From a virus, in IMG/VR virus record IMGVR_UViG_3300043448_000859, positions 1 through 33,024 of that record: 33,024 bases of DNA, one strand, 5' to 3'. Under the pieces are notes generated by a model that was given only the letters and a program-made list of their open reading frames with translations, was not told the DNA's origin and did not search any database. This document shows, in pieces, positions 6,271-10,521 of this stretch. Made by a program: the position numbers and the translations under genes. Every line of letters begins with the position of its first letter. Position 1 is the stretch's first letter.

Positions 6271-6342
6271 GGGACTGTTGCTTATTGGTTAAAGCCCACT
6301 GCTTATAACGGTGTGAACAGAGTTCAATTCTCTGCAGTCCTA
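6271..6342 (+). tRNA. tRNA-Ile (anticodon TAT)
   Basis: Full cloverleaf: 7-bp acceptor (G1-T72 wobble), D stem GCTT/AAGC, anticodon stem CACTG/CGGTG with loop CTTATAA (anticodon 6304-6306 TAT), T arm CAGAG-TTCAATT-CTCTG. It reads AUA directly. Bacteria usually read AUA with a lysidine-modified CAT tRNA, so a TAT tRNA serves the phage's AT-rich codon use. No encoded CCA. Confidence 0.85.
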
Positions 6343-6368
6343 CTTGATAATCCTAGGATTATCTTATT

Positions 6369-6442
6369 GCCTCAGTAACTCAGTGGACTAGAGTATCCGC
6401 CTTCTAAGCGGTTAGCCGTTGGTTCGAATCCAACCTGAGGCG
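6369..6442 (+). tRNA. tRNA-Arg (anticodon TCT)
   Basis: Acceptor GCCTCAG/CTGAGGC, anticodon loop CTTCTAA (anticodon 6403-6405), T arm GTTGG-TTCGAAT-CCAAC. A T-T mismatch tops the anticodon stem. It reads AGA/AGG, codons common in AT-rich phage genes. No encoded CCA. Confidence 0.9.
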
Positions 6443-6443
6443 C

Positions 6444-6474
6444 TTGACTTTTTGAGAAAAAAGTCTTATAAATA
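6444..6474 (+). promoter_or_regulatory. Palindromic promoter fused to a late box
   Basis: TTGACT (6444-6449) is followed by an inverted repeat GACTTTTT (6446-6453) and AAAAAGTC (6458-6465), then TTATAA (6466-6471, spacing 16) which overlaps a perfect late box TATAAATA (6467-6474). The repeat starts inside the -35 and ends where the -10 begins. It drives the 33-codon ORF at 6496 and may also end tRNA-Arg transcription. Confidence 0.65.
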
Positions 6475-6495
6475 AAAACACTTAGGTCGAAAACA

Positions 6496-6597
6496 ATGTC
6501 TTACCCAATGCCCACAAAACAGTTTAGTATTCTCGATTGCCGCTATTGGCATATTGAGGGTGCTCCCCTGTTTGCGGATATGGATAGACATATGTAA
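6496..6597 (+). CDS. Putative 33-aa peptide behind a late promoter
   Basis: A 33-codon ORF starting 22 bases after a perfect late box and ending 29 bases before a strong terminator (6626-6660), so promoter, ORF and terminator form a self-contained unit. The peptide (begins MSYPMPTKQFSILDCRYWHI) has aromatic, Cys and His residues but no recognised motif. There is no strong Shine-Dalgarno. It could be a small protein or the unit could be a small RNA of about 180 nt. Moderate to low confidence as a gene. Confidence 0.4.
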   Translation: MSYPMPTKQFSILDCRYWHIEGAPLFADMDRHM

Positions 6598-6625
6598 GAT
6601 ATGTAATCCATAAAAGCAAAAAGAC

Positions 6626-6660
6626 AGGGGAGAGAAACCAAAAGTTTCCTCCCCTTTTTT
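6626..6660 (+). terminator. Rho-independent terminator
   Basis: AGGGGAG then GAAAC pair with GTTTC then CTCCCCT around a CAAAA loop, followed by six T. It is one of the clearest terminators in the window. The next 130 bases up to tRNA-Lys contain no ORF; they hold a small GAGGG-ATCGC-CCCTC hairpin (about 6747-6761) and no other feature I can name. Confidence 0.85.
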
Positions 6661-6791
6661 GTTGCCTGTGACAGTTTCCTAAGTGTCCACCAACCTCCCC
6701 CCAGAGATCAAACGGTGGTATTCTAATCAAGTGGTTGAGGGATCGCCCCTCTCCCAGAACCTAGACAACTGAATATTTATCCATATTATTT

Positions 6792-6864
6792 GGGTCTGTT
6801 GCATAGCGGCTAATGCACCTGGCTTTTAACCAGTATATCGTGGGTTCGAGTCCCACCAGACCCA
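6792..6864 (+). tRNA. tRNA-Lys (anticodon TTT)
   Basis: Acceptor GGGTCTG/CAGACCC, D stem GCAT/ATGC, anticodon loop CTTTTAA (6825-6827), T arm GTGGG-TTCGAGT-CCCAC, discriminator A. It reads AAA/AAG, the most used Lys codons here. No encoded CCA. Confidence 0.92.
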
Positions 6865-6867
6865 TAT

Positions 6868-6950
6868 GGGAGGATTTCCGAGTGGCTAAAGGAACCTGAC
6901 TGTAAATCAGGCGGCTCTGTCCTTCGCAGGTTCGAATCCTGCTCCTCCCA
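6868..6950 (+). tRNA. tRNA-Tyr (anticodon GTA)
   Basis: Class II tRNA with a long variable arm. Acceptor GGGAGGA/TCCTCCC, anticodon stem CCTGA/TCAGG with loop CTGTAAA (6902-6904), T arm GCAGG-TTCGAAT-CCTGC, discriminator A. Only three bases separate it from tRNA-Lys, so processing from one transcript is certain. Confidence 0.93.
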
Positions 6951-6954
6951 CCTT

Positions 6955-7027
6955 GGCCCTATAGTGAAGTGGTCTATCACGCCTACCTGTCTAGTAGGAA
7001 TCTGGGATTCGAATTCCCATAGGGTCG
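6955..7027 (+). tRNA. tRNA-Asp (anticodon GTC)
   Basis: Acceptor GGCCCTA/TAGGGTC, anticodon stem CCTAC/GTAGG with loop CTGTCTA (6989-6991), T arm TGGGA-TTCGAAT-TCCCA, discriminator G as expected for Asp. Confidence 0.92.
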
Positions 7028-7072
7028 TTGCTACGCTGCCTGTGGAGTGTTCCTCCTTGGCGGTTGTAGCAA
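7028..7072 (+). ncRNA. Compact hairpin RNA between tRNA-Asp and tRNA-Glu
   Basis: The whole 45-base spacer folds on itself: TTGCTAC (7028-7034) with GTAGCAA (7066-7072), then GCTGCC (7035-7040) with GGCGGT (7059-7064, two G-T pairs and one bulged T), then an internal loop and GGAG (7044-7047) with CTCC (7053-7056). It begins on the base after tRNA-Asp and ends four bases before tRNA-Glu, so tRNA processing would release it as a discrete small RNA. T4 also encodes stable RNAs of unknown role within its tRNA cluster. Function unknown. Confidence 0.6.
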
Positions 7073-7076
7073 TCAA

Positions 7077-7148
7077 GGTCCTATCGTCTAGTGGTGAGGA
7101 CATCACTCTTTCACAGTGAAGACACGGGTTCAAATCCCGTTAGGACTA
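7077..7148 (+). tRNA. tRNA-Glu (anticodon TTC)
   Basis: Acceptor GGTCCTA/TAGGACT (G-T at the end), anticodon stem TCACT/AGTGA with loop CTTTCAC (7110-7112), T arm ACGGG-TTCAAAT-CCCGT. Confidence 0.9.
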
Positions 7149-7151
7149 TAT

Positions 7152-7225
7152 CCAGGTGTAGCTCAGTTTGGTAGAGCACTCCGTTTGGGGCGGAGAAGTC
7201 GGAGGTTCAAATCCTTTCATCTGGA
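7152..7225 (+). tRNA. tRNA-Pro (anticodon TGG), copy 1
   Basis: Acceptor CCAGGTG/CATCTGG, anticodon stem CTCCG/CGGAG with loop TTTGGGG (7186-7188), T arm GGAGG-TTCAAAT-CCTTT, discriminator A. The D arm and start of the anticodon stem are identical over about 24 bases to the second tRNA-Pro at 15164, which has the same anticodon. Confidence 0.9.
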
Positions 7226-7226
7226 C

Positions 7227-7305
7227 TTGGAAATGTATGGACTACGGGTTGGAATAGAGTTGATCGCCTATTTCAATACTTCAGGTTCAATTCCTGAATT
7301 TCCAA
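7227..7305 (+). tRNA. tRNA-like element with non-canonical core
   Basis: An 8-bp acceptor-type helix TTGGAAAT/ATTTCCAA and a perfect T arm TCAGG-TTCAATT-CCTGA are in the right register, directly after tRNA-Pro. The 46 bases between (7235-7280) do not give a normal D arm or anticodon arm: the best anticodon stem TTGAT/TTCAA has a T-T mismatch and a loop CGCCTAT that lacks T33. It is either a decayed tRNA or a tRNA-like RNA that keeps only the acceptor/T-arm minihelix. Amino-acid identity cannot be assigned. Confidence 0.5.
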
Positions 7306-7315
7306 AACGGCAACT

Positions 7316-7394
7316 GGATGTCGATAGTTGAGATTGCGATGCTTCTTATTGTATATTGCAAATACAATAAATGTTGGCGGTGATTTCAACATCC
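7316..7394 (+). ncRNA. Structured spacer before tRNA-Phe
   Basis: GGATGT (7316-7321) pairs with ACATCC (7389-7394), enclosing a 9-bp hairpin TTATTGTAT (7346-7354) with ATACAATAA (7362-7370) around ATTGCAA. No ORF is present. It fills the gap between the tRNA-like element and tRNA-Phe and would be released by tRNA processing. Function unknown. Confidence 0.4.
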
Positions 7395-7398
7395 TTAT

Positions 7399-7472
7399 GG
7401 GAACATAGCTCCAATTGGTAGAGCACATGATTGAAGATCATGGTGTTATCGGTTCAAATCCGATTGTTCCCT
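7399..7472 (+). tRNA. tRNA-Phe (anticodon GAA)
   Basis: Acceptor GGGAACA/TGTTCCC, anticodon stem CATGA/TCATG with loop TTGAAGA (7433-7435), T arm ATCGG-TTCAAAT-CCGAT. The discriminator is T, not the usual A. Confidence 0.9.
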
Positions 7473-7475
7473 CTT

Positions 7476-7587
7476 GACCTTATGGTCACGGAGATTCACT
7501 TCCTCCGTTATGAAACTTCGGTTGGTTAGTGATAGGTTTTTCAGTCCGAAAACTGAAACTGGTAGGTTGTTGATATCGACTCCTATC
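7476..7587 (+). ncRNA. Multi-hairpin spacer RNA
   Basis: Between tRNA-Phe and tRNA-Ile(GAT) lie four nested or serial helices: GACC/GGTC (7476-7479, 7484-7487), ACGGAG/CTCCGT (7488-7493, 7503-7508), and an outer GATAGG/CCTATC (7531-7536, 7582-7587) enclosing TTTCAGT/ACTGAAA (7539-7545, 7552-7558). No coding frame of note. This much pairing is unlikely for an idle spacer. Function unknown. Confidence 0.45.
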
Positions 7588-7591
7588 TTGA

Positions 7592-7665
7592 TGGAATGTA
7601 TCTCAGCTGGTTAGAGAGCACGACTGATAATCGTGAGGTCGTCGGTTCGAGTCCGACCATTCCAA
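7592..7665 (+). tRNA. tRNA-Ile (anticodon GAT)
   Basis: Acceptor TGGAATG/CATTCCA, D stem TCTC/GAGA, anticodon stem CACGA/TCGTG with loop CTGATAA (7626-7628), T arm GTCGG-TTCGAGT-CCGAC, discriminator A. It complements the TAT isoacceptor at 6271, so the phage covers all three Ile codons itself. Confidence 0.9.
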
Positions 7666-7683
7666 TTCCCTTATGGGAAACTC

Positions 7684-7774
7684 GGAAGTGTGGCAGAGTC
7701 AGGCTTATCGCAGAATCCTGCTAAGATTCCGTGTCAAGTAATTGGCACCGTTGGTTCAAATCCAACCACTTCCG
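7684..7774 (+). tRNA. tRNA-Ser (anticodon GCT)
   Basis: Class II with a long variable arm. Acceptor GGAAGTG/CACTTCC, anticodon stem GAATC/GATTC with loop CTGCTAA (7720-7722), T arm TTGG-TTCAAAT-CCAA, discriminator G as expected for Ser. Reads AGC/AGT. Confidence 0.92.
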
Positions 7775-7777
7775 CCT

Positions 7778-7862
7778 GGAGAGTTGTCCGAGTGGTTTAT
7801 GGTGAGATCTTGGAAAGGTCTTGTGTGTAACAGCACCAGAGGTTCGAATCCTCTACTCTCCG
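7778..7862 (+). tRNA. tRNA-Ser (anticodon GGA)
   Basis: Class II. Acceptor GGAGAGT/ACTCTCC, anticodon stem AGATC/GGTCT with loop TTGGAAA (7812-7814), T arm AGAGG-TTCGAAT-CCTCT, discriminator G. Starts three bases after tRNA-Ser(GCT). Reads TCC/TCT. Confidence 0.9.
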
Positions 7863-7864
7863 TT

Positions 7865-7938
7865 GGCAGTATAGCTCAGTCTGGTAGAGCACGGGTCTCA
7901 TATGCCTATGGTCGGTAGTTCAAATCTACCTACTGCCT
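7865..7938 (+). tRNA. tRNA with anticodon CAT (elongator Met or Ile2)
   Basis: Acceptor GGCAGTA/TACTGCC, T arm GGTAG-TTCAAAT-CTACC, anticodon loop CTCATAT (7899-7901). The anticodon stem CGGGT/GCCTA is weak: one C-A mismatch and two G-T pairs. Because an initiator-like CAT tRNA lies at 8486, this is more likely an elongator Met, but a lysidine-modified Ile2 cannot be excluded. Confidence 0.82.
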
Positions 7939-7939
7939 T

Positions 7940-8010
7940 GTGTCGTTAGCCTAGTGGTAAGGCAGCGGTTTGTGAAACCGCCCAGATGGGTTCAATTCCC
8001 ATACGGCACC
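7940..8010 (+). tRNA. tRNA-His (anticodon GTG)
   Basis: Acceptor GTGTCGT/ACGGCAC, D stem GCC/GGC, anticodon stem GCGGT/ACCGC with loop TTGTGAA (7972-7974), T arm ATGGG-TTCAATT-CCCAT, discriminator C. The base at position -1 is T, so the G-1 that bacterial HisRS needs is not encoded at the usual place. Confidence 0.88.
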
Positions 8011-8012
8011 CC

Positions 8013-8086
8013 GTTCAGGTGGCAGAGTGGTCAAATGCGGAAGTCTGCAAAACTTCTTATCGTGGGTTCGAATCCTACCCTGAACT
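8013..8086 (+). tRNA. tRNA-Cys (anticodon GCA)
   Basis: Acceptor GTTCAGG/CCTGAAC, anticodon stem GAAGT/ACTTC with loop CTGCAAA (8047-8049), discriminator T, which is the CysRS identity base. Confidence 0.92.
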
Positions 8087-8091
8087 CCTAT

Positions 8092-8162
8092 TGAGAAATC
8101 GTCTAATGGTAGGACACCTCCCTTTGAAGGAGTTTATCTAGGTTCGAGTCCTAGTTTCTCAG
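8092..8162 (+). tRNA. tRNA-Gln (anticodon TTG)
   Basis: Acceptor TGAGAAA/TTTCTCA, anticodon stem CCTCC/GGAGT with loop CTTTGAA (8124-8126), T arm CTAGG-TTCGAGT-CCTAG, discriminator G. Confidence 0.9.
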
Positions 8163-8165
8163 CCA

Positions 8166-8238
8166 GTCCGTGTAGCCCAATGGAAGAGGCACTACCTTGA
8201 GGGGGTAGGTGTTGGAGGTTCGAATCCTCTCACGGACA
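8166..8238 (+). tRNA. tRNA with anticodon GAG (Leu), class I shape
   Basis: Acceptor GTCCGTG/CACGGAC, anticodon stem CTACC/GGTAG with loop TTGAGGG (8199-8201), T arm GGAGG-TTCGAAT-CCTCT, discriminator A. The anticodon arm matches bacterial tRNA-Leu(GAG), but the variable region is only five bases where bacterial Leu tRNAs have a long arm. Charging identity is therefore uncertain. Confidence 0.78.
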
Positions 8239-8242
8239 CCTT

Positions 8243-8314
8243 GTTGGGTTGGTCTAATGGTAAGATGCAGGTCTCCAAAACCTTGCGATGGGGGTTCAAA
8301 TCCCTCACCCTTCG
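8243..8314 (+). tRNA. tRNA-Trp (anticodon CCA) with acceptor mismatches
   Basis: Anticodon loop CTCCAAA (8275-8277), D arm with GGTC-type stem, T arm GGGGG-TTCAAAT-CCCTC, discriminator G as for Trp. The acceptor GTTGGGT/ACCCTTC has two adjacent T-T mismatches at pairs 2 and 3. It is either tolerated, or the gene is decaying. Confidence 0.78.
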
Positions 8315-8317
8315 CCT

Positions 8318-8391
8318 GTCCTTTTAGCTCAGTGGAACAGAGCAGTAGGCTACGAACCTATGTGTCGGGAGTTCGAATCTCTCAAAGGACG
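8318..8391 (+). tRNA. tRNA-Arg (anticodon ACG)
   Basis: Acceptor GTCCTTT/AAAGGAC, anticodon stem GTAGG/CCTAT with loop CTACGAA (8352-8354), T arm GGGAG-TTCGAAT-CTCTC. A34 must become inosine by host TadA to read CGT/CGC/CGA. Confidence 0.9.
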
Positions 8392-8392
8392 C

Positions 8393-8421
8393 TTGACAAA
8401 CTTTTAAAAGTTTGTTACTAT
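8393..8421 (+). promoter_or_regulatory. Promoter with a perfect 20-bp palindrome
   Basis: TTGACA (8393-8398), 17 bases, TACTAT (8416-8421). A perfect 20-bp palindrome, half-site ACAAACTTTT, spans 8396-8415: it begins inside the -35 and ends on the base before the -10. It starts two bases after tRNA-Arg(ACG) and drives the initiator-like tRNA and the 67-aa gene. It may be an operator or a weak terminator fused to the promoter. Confidence 0.75.
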
Positions 8422-8436
8422 ATAAATTGTTGGAGG

Positions 8437-8477
8437 TTGAGTCCCTGTTACATCCTGATGAGATGTATTACACTCAA
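8437..8477 (+). ncRNA. Leader hairpin before the initiator-like tRNA
   Basis: TTGAGT (8437-8442) pairs with ACTCAA (8472-8477) and TACATC (8449-8454) with GATGTA (8462-8467) around CTGATGA. The two-tier stem lies in the leader made from the palindromic promoter, nine bases before the tRNA. Confidence 0.5.
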
Positions 8478-8485
8478 TCCATCAT

Positions 8486-8560
8486 CGTGGGGAAGTGTAA
8501 CGGTTGCACAGAAGTCTCATAAGCTTCAGGTAGGTGGTTCGATTCCGCCCCCCGCCACCA
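8486..8560 (+). tRNA. tRNA-Met (CAT), initiator-like, encoded CCA
   Basis: Acceptor CGTGGGG/CCCCGCC with a C1-C72 mismatch, D stem GTGT/GCAC, anticodon stem GAAGT/GCTTC with loop CTCATAA (8518-8520), T arm GGTGG-TTCGATT-CCGCC, discriminator A followed by a genomic CCA (8558-8560). An unpaired 1-72 end and a CGNGGGG acceptor are marks of bacterial initiator tRNA, but the three G-C pairs of the initiator anticodon stem are missing. It appears to be the only tRNA here with encoded CCA. Confidence 0.82.
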
Positions 8561-8589
8561 AAAACACACATACACACAAGAGTAAAACA

Positions 8590-8793
8590 ATGACACCTTA
8601 CGAACTACGATTTGAAATTTTTAAGCAAGCATATGCCTTTGCAAATGATAAGTTTTGTATTGAGATGGACACTGCCCGTACTTGGAATGAGTGTTCTATG
8701 AATACTGTAAAAATGGATCTTCCAGAATTTCCGTCATATCAAGAAGTTGAAGCACTTGCCGAAAAAATTAATAGTTTTGTGAGTTCTAAGTAG
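8590..8793 (+). CDS. Small conserved-type phage protein inside the tRNA cluster (67 aa)
   Basis: Starts at ATG 8590, 29 bases after the encoded CCA of the preceding tRNA; a longer in-frame extension back to 8209 runs through tRNA genes and is not real. The protein is soluble and helical (TPYELRFEIFKQAYAFANDK, then LPEFPSYQEVEALAEKINSF), acidic, with two Cys. No named domain is recognised. Being embedded in the tRNA cluster it is probably cotranscribed with tRNAs from the palindromic promoter at 8393. Confidence 0.72.
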   Translation: MTPYELRFEIFKQAYAFANDKFCIEMDTARTWNECSMNTVKMDLPEFPSYQEVEALAEKINSFVSSK

Positions 8794-8811
8794 TAGAACA
8801 TTCCCTTATAG

Positions 8812-8874
8812 CTCAATTGGCAGAGCACGGAGCTGTTAACTCTGGGGTTCCTGGTTCGAGTCCAGGTGGGGGAG
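8812..8874 (+). tRNA. tRNA-Asn (anticodon GTT)
   Basis: Acceptor TCCCTTA/TGGGGGA (two G-T pairs), D stem GCTC/GAGC, anticodon stem CGGAG/CTCTG with loop CTGTTAA (8835-8837), T arm CCTGG-TTCGAGT-CCAGG, discriminator G. Confidence 0.9.
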
Positions 8875-8875
8875 T

Positions 8876-9111
8876 TGGAAGGACTGGAAATGACTGGGAC
8901 TTCCTCTAAATCCTAACTTTTGTTAGGTCGGGGATTTGATCACCCCCGTTCGTAACAGAAAATGCTGGACAAACTTTGGAGGCAACTCCCACCCCATTTG
9001 GGTGCCTTCCTGAGAACAGGAAAAATAAGGTTTGGTGTTTTCTTATCACTGTCCTCTAACACAGTGAAAAAGCAGAAAGTGTCTTCTGCGAGTGGTGGTC
9101 ACTCACTACTC
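8876..9111 (+). ncRNA. Chain of hairpins between tRNA-Asn and tRNA-Thr
   Basis: This 240-base spacer has no credible ORF but folds into consecutive stems: CCTAAC/GTTAGG (8912-8917, 8922-8927), CGGGG/CCCCG (8929-8933, 8944-8948), GGCA with CCC / GGG with TGCC (8981-9006), CACTGT/ACAGTG (9047-9052, 9061-9066), GCAGAA/TTCTGC (9072-9077, 9084-9089) and GAGTG/CACTC (9090-9094, 9100-9104). It is flanked on both sides by tRNAs, whose processing would free it. It looks like a structured non-coding RNA; T4 has stable RNAs of unknown role in its tRNA cluster. Function unknown. Confidence 0.6.
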
Positions 9112-9115
9112 ATTT

Positions 9116-9187
9116 GCCCTTGTAGCTCAGTGGTAGAGCAACGGTTTTGTAAACCGTTGGTCGCTGGTTCAAATCCAGTCGGGGGCT
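9116..9187 (+). tRNA. tRNA-Thr (anticodon TGT)
   Basis: Acceptor GCCCTTG/CGGGGGC (two G-T pairs), anticodon stem ACGGT/ACCGT with loop TTTGTAA (9148-9150), T arm CTGG-TTCAAAT-CCAG. The 2OG oxygenase gene starts 30 bases downstream and lacks its own obvious promoter, so it may depend on tRNA-cluster transcripts. Confidence 0.9.
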
Positions 9188-9216
9188 TAAAATTAAATCA
9201 AAAAATAATTTTTGAT

Positions 9217-10290
9217 ATGAAAATTACTAAAATTGAAGGATTTGGATCTTTTGGAAATATTGTAGAAGACGTTGATTTAGAAAATATATCCGAAGAGGAT
9301 TGGTATGAGATTAAAATGTGTCATTCTAAAAACCTTTTAACAATAATTAGATTGGAAAAAAAACTTGATTATAAAAAATATTATTCATTAATTCAAAATA
9401 TAGGTATTCATAATGAAATTAGTCCTATTAGTATTCAAAAATTGTTTGGAAAAAAATCTTTAGATGAAATTAATAAGATAAAAAAAATATCAGATAATTT
9501 TAAAGTAGATAAAAATTTTGGCCAGTTATTTAGAGTTACTGCCCTTAAAGATGAAAATGGTTTACCTTTAGGTGCTTTTGATGATGGTGAATTGTTGTGG
9601 CATAGTAACAATGCTGGATTATTAGAATTTGGACCAGGTGTTGCTTTAATGGGATATCAGCAAATGACTAAAAGTGCAACTGGATTTTTGCAAACTGCTG
9701 ATTATTTTGAAACTCTCTCTGAGACCTTTAAAAAAGAACTTATGGATATGGTAGTTGTTCATAATTATAAAAAAGCAACTATTAATCCAGAAGAAATACC
9801 TGATCAAGAACTAGTTTACGAAACTAGTTTTTGTCCAGAAGAAAATTCTAAAATACCTCTAGTGATTAAAAGTCCATCGGGAATAGTTGGATTGCATATT
9901 CCTCTTAATACTATTGACTATATTGAAGGGATGTGTAAAAGAGAAAGTGATAAATTATTAGAATGTATTAAAAAAGATTTATTTAGTGAAAAATACATCT
10001 ATGATTATTGGTGGGAAAACGATCAAAATATTTTATTGTTCGACAATAGTATTACTTTGCACAGAAGACTTGTAAAGGGAAATAGTTGTGGAAATAGAAT
10101 TGCTTATAGAATTCCTTTTAGTTATGAAAGTCTTTATGGGTATTATGAACCATATTTTCAAAAGAAATTTAGTGATTTGAGAAAAGATAAATGCAATTAT
10201 TGTAAATCAATATCTTATTCCGATATTTCTTCATCTGAGATTAAAAAAATACAAATAATGGCGGATGAGCATCATAGATCTTATACATAA
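9217..10290 (+). CDS. TauD/TfdA-like 2OG-Fe(II) oxygenase, altered facial triad
   Basis: A 357-residue protein of the TauD-type dioxygenase fold. The catalytic segment LLWHSNNAG (His129, Asn131) aligns with the WHxD motif of the family, and the distal ITLHRR (His282) with GNRIAYRIPF (Arg294/298) supplies the second His and the 2OG-binding Arg. The normal Asp of the HxD metal ligand is Asn, which would weaken iron binding or change the chemistry. The likely substrate is a small metabolite and is unknown. The gene sits between tRNA-Thr and tRNA-Gly and is markedly AT-rich. An in-frame extension to 8962 crosses tRNA-Thr and is rejected; ATG 9217 is the first start after it. Confidence 0.78.
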   Translation: MKITKIEGFGSFGNIVEDVDLENISEEDWYEIKMCHSKNLLTIIRLEKKLDYKKYYSLIQNIGIHNEISPISIQKLFGKKSLDEINKIKKISDNFKVDKNFGQLFRVTALKDENGLPLGAFDDGELLWHSNNAGLLEFGPGVALMGYQQMTKSATGFLQTADYFETLSETFKKELMDMVVVHNYKKATINPEEIPDQELVYETSFCPEENSKIPLVIKSPSGIVGLHIPLNTIDYIEGMCKRESDKLLECIKKDLFSEKYIYDYWWENDQNILLFDNSITLHRRLVKGNSCGNRIAYRIPFSYESLYGYYEPYFQKKFSDLRKDKCNYCKSISYSDISSSEIKKIQIMADEHHRSYT

Positions 10291-10293
10291 ATA
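10286..10293 (+). promoter_or_regulatory. Late promoter box CATAAATA
   Basis: Matches the T4 late box core ATAAATA. It overlaps the stop of the oxygenase gene and lies just before the palindromic promoter, so the same spot carries late and sigma70-type signals directed at tRNA-Gly. Confidence 0.45.
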
Positions 10294-10294
10294 C

Positions 10295-10323
10295 TTGACA
10301 TAATACTCATTATGTCTTATACT
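10295..10323 (+). promoter_or_regulatory. Palindromic promoter upstream of tRNA-Gly
   Basis: TTGACA (10295-10300), 17 bases, TATACT (10318-10323). An inverted repeat GACATAAT (10297-10304) with ATTATGTC (10309-10316) starts inside the -35 and ends two bases before the -10. There is no T-tract, so it is not a normal terminator. Confidence 0.75.
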
Positions 10324-10372
10324 TTTCCTATCCGTGTGAAGGAAATGTGTTGGGGGAAAAATCTCCCATTTT

Positions 10373-10444
10373 GCGGAGTTAGTTCAGTGGTAGAACGCTA
10401 TCCTTCCAAGTTAGATGTCGTCGGTTCGAATCCGATACTCCGCT
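10373..10444 (+). tRNA. tRNA-Gly (anticodon TCC)
   Basis: Acceptor GCGGAGT/ACTCCGC, anticodon stem CTATC/GTTAG with one T-T mismatch and loop CTTCCAA (10405-10407), T arm GTCGG-TTCGAAT-CCGAT, discriminator T. Confidence 0.9.
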
Positions 10445-10461
10445 TCTTAACCAAATCTTAG

Positions 10462-10490
10462 TTGACATAAAACTCAAAATGCTCTAAGAT
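10462..10490 (+). promoter_or_regulatory. Porin promoter with flanking inverted repeat
   Basis: TTGACA (10462-10467), 17 bases, TAAGAT (10485-10490). ATCTTAG (10455-10461) and CTAAGAT (10484-10490) form 7-bp arms that enclose the promoter and include the -10. Downstream are two CTTAAG sites five bases apart, a late box, and a 9-bp leader hairpin. Confidence 0.65.
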
Positions 10491-10521
10491 ACTCTCAATC
10501 TTAAGGTTTGCTTAAGACTCT

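Noticed and set aside
7116-7331. 71-codon ORF across tRNA-Glu and tRNA-Pro
   Set aside because: Runs through functional tRNA genes; tRNA structure explains the sequence. The same applies to the ORFs at 7633-7830 and 6810-7133 and to the N-terminal extension 8209-8589.
6271-9187. Prophage attachment site at a tRNA
   Set aside because: No integrase or long direct repeat is in view; T4-like cyanophages are lytic and tRNA clusters are common in them.
8962-9216. N-terminal extension of the 2OG oxygenase gene
   Set aside because: The in-frame extension crosses the hairpin array and tRNA-Thr; ATG 9217 is the first start after the tRNA.
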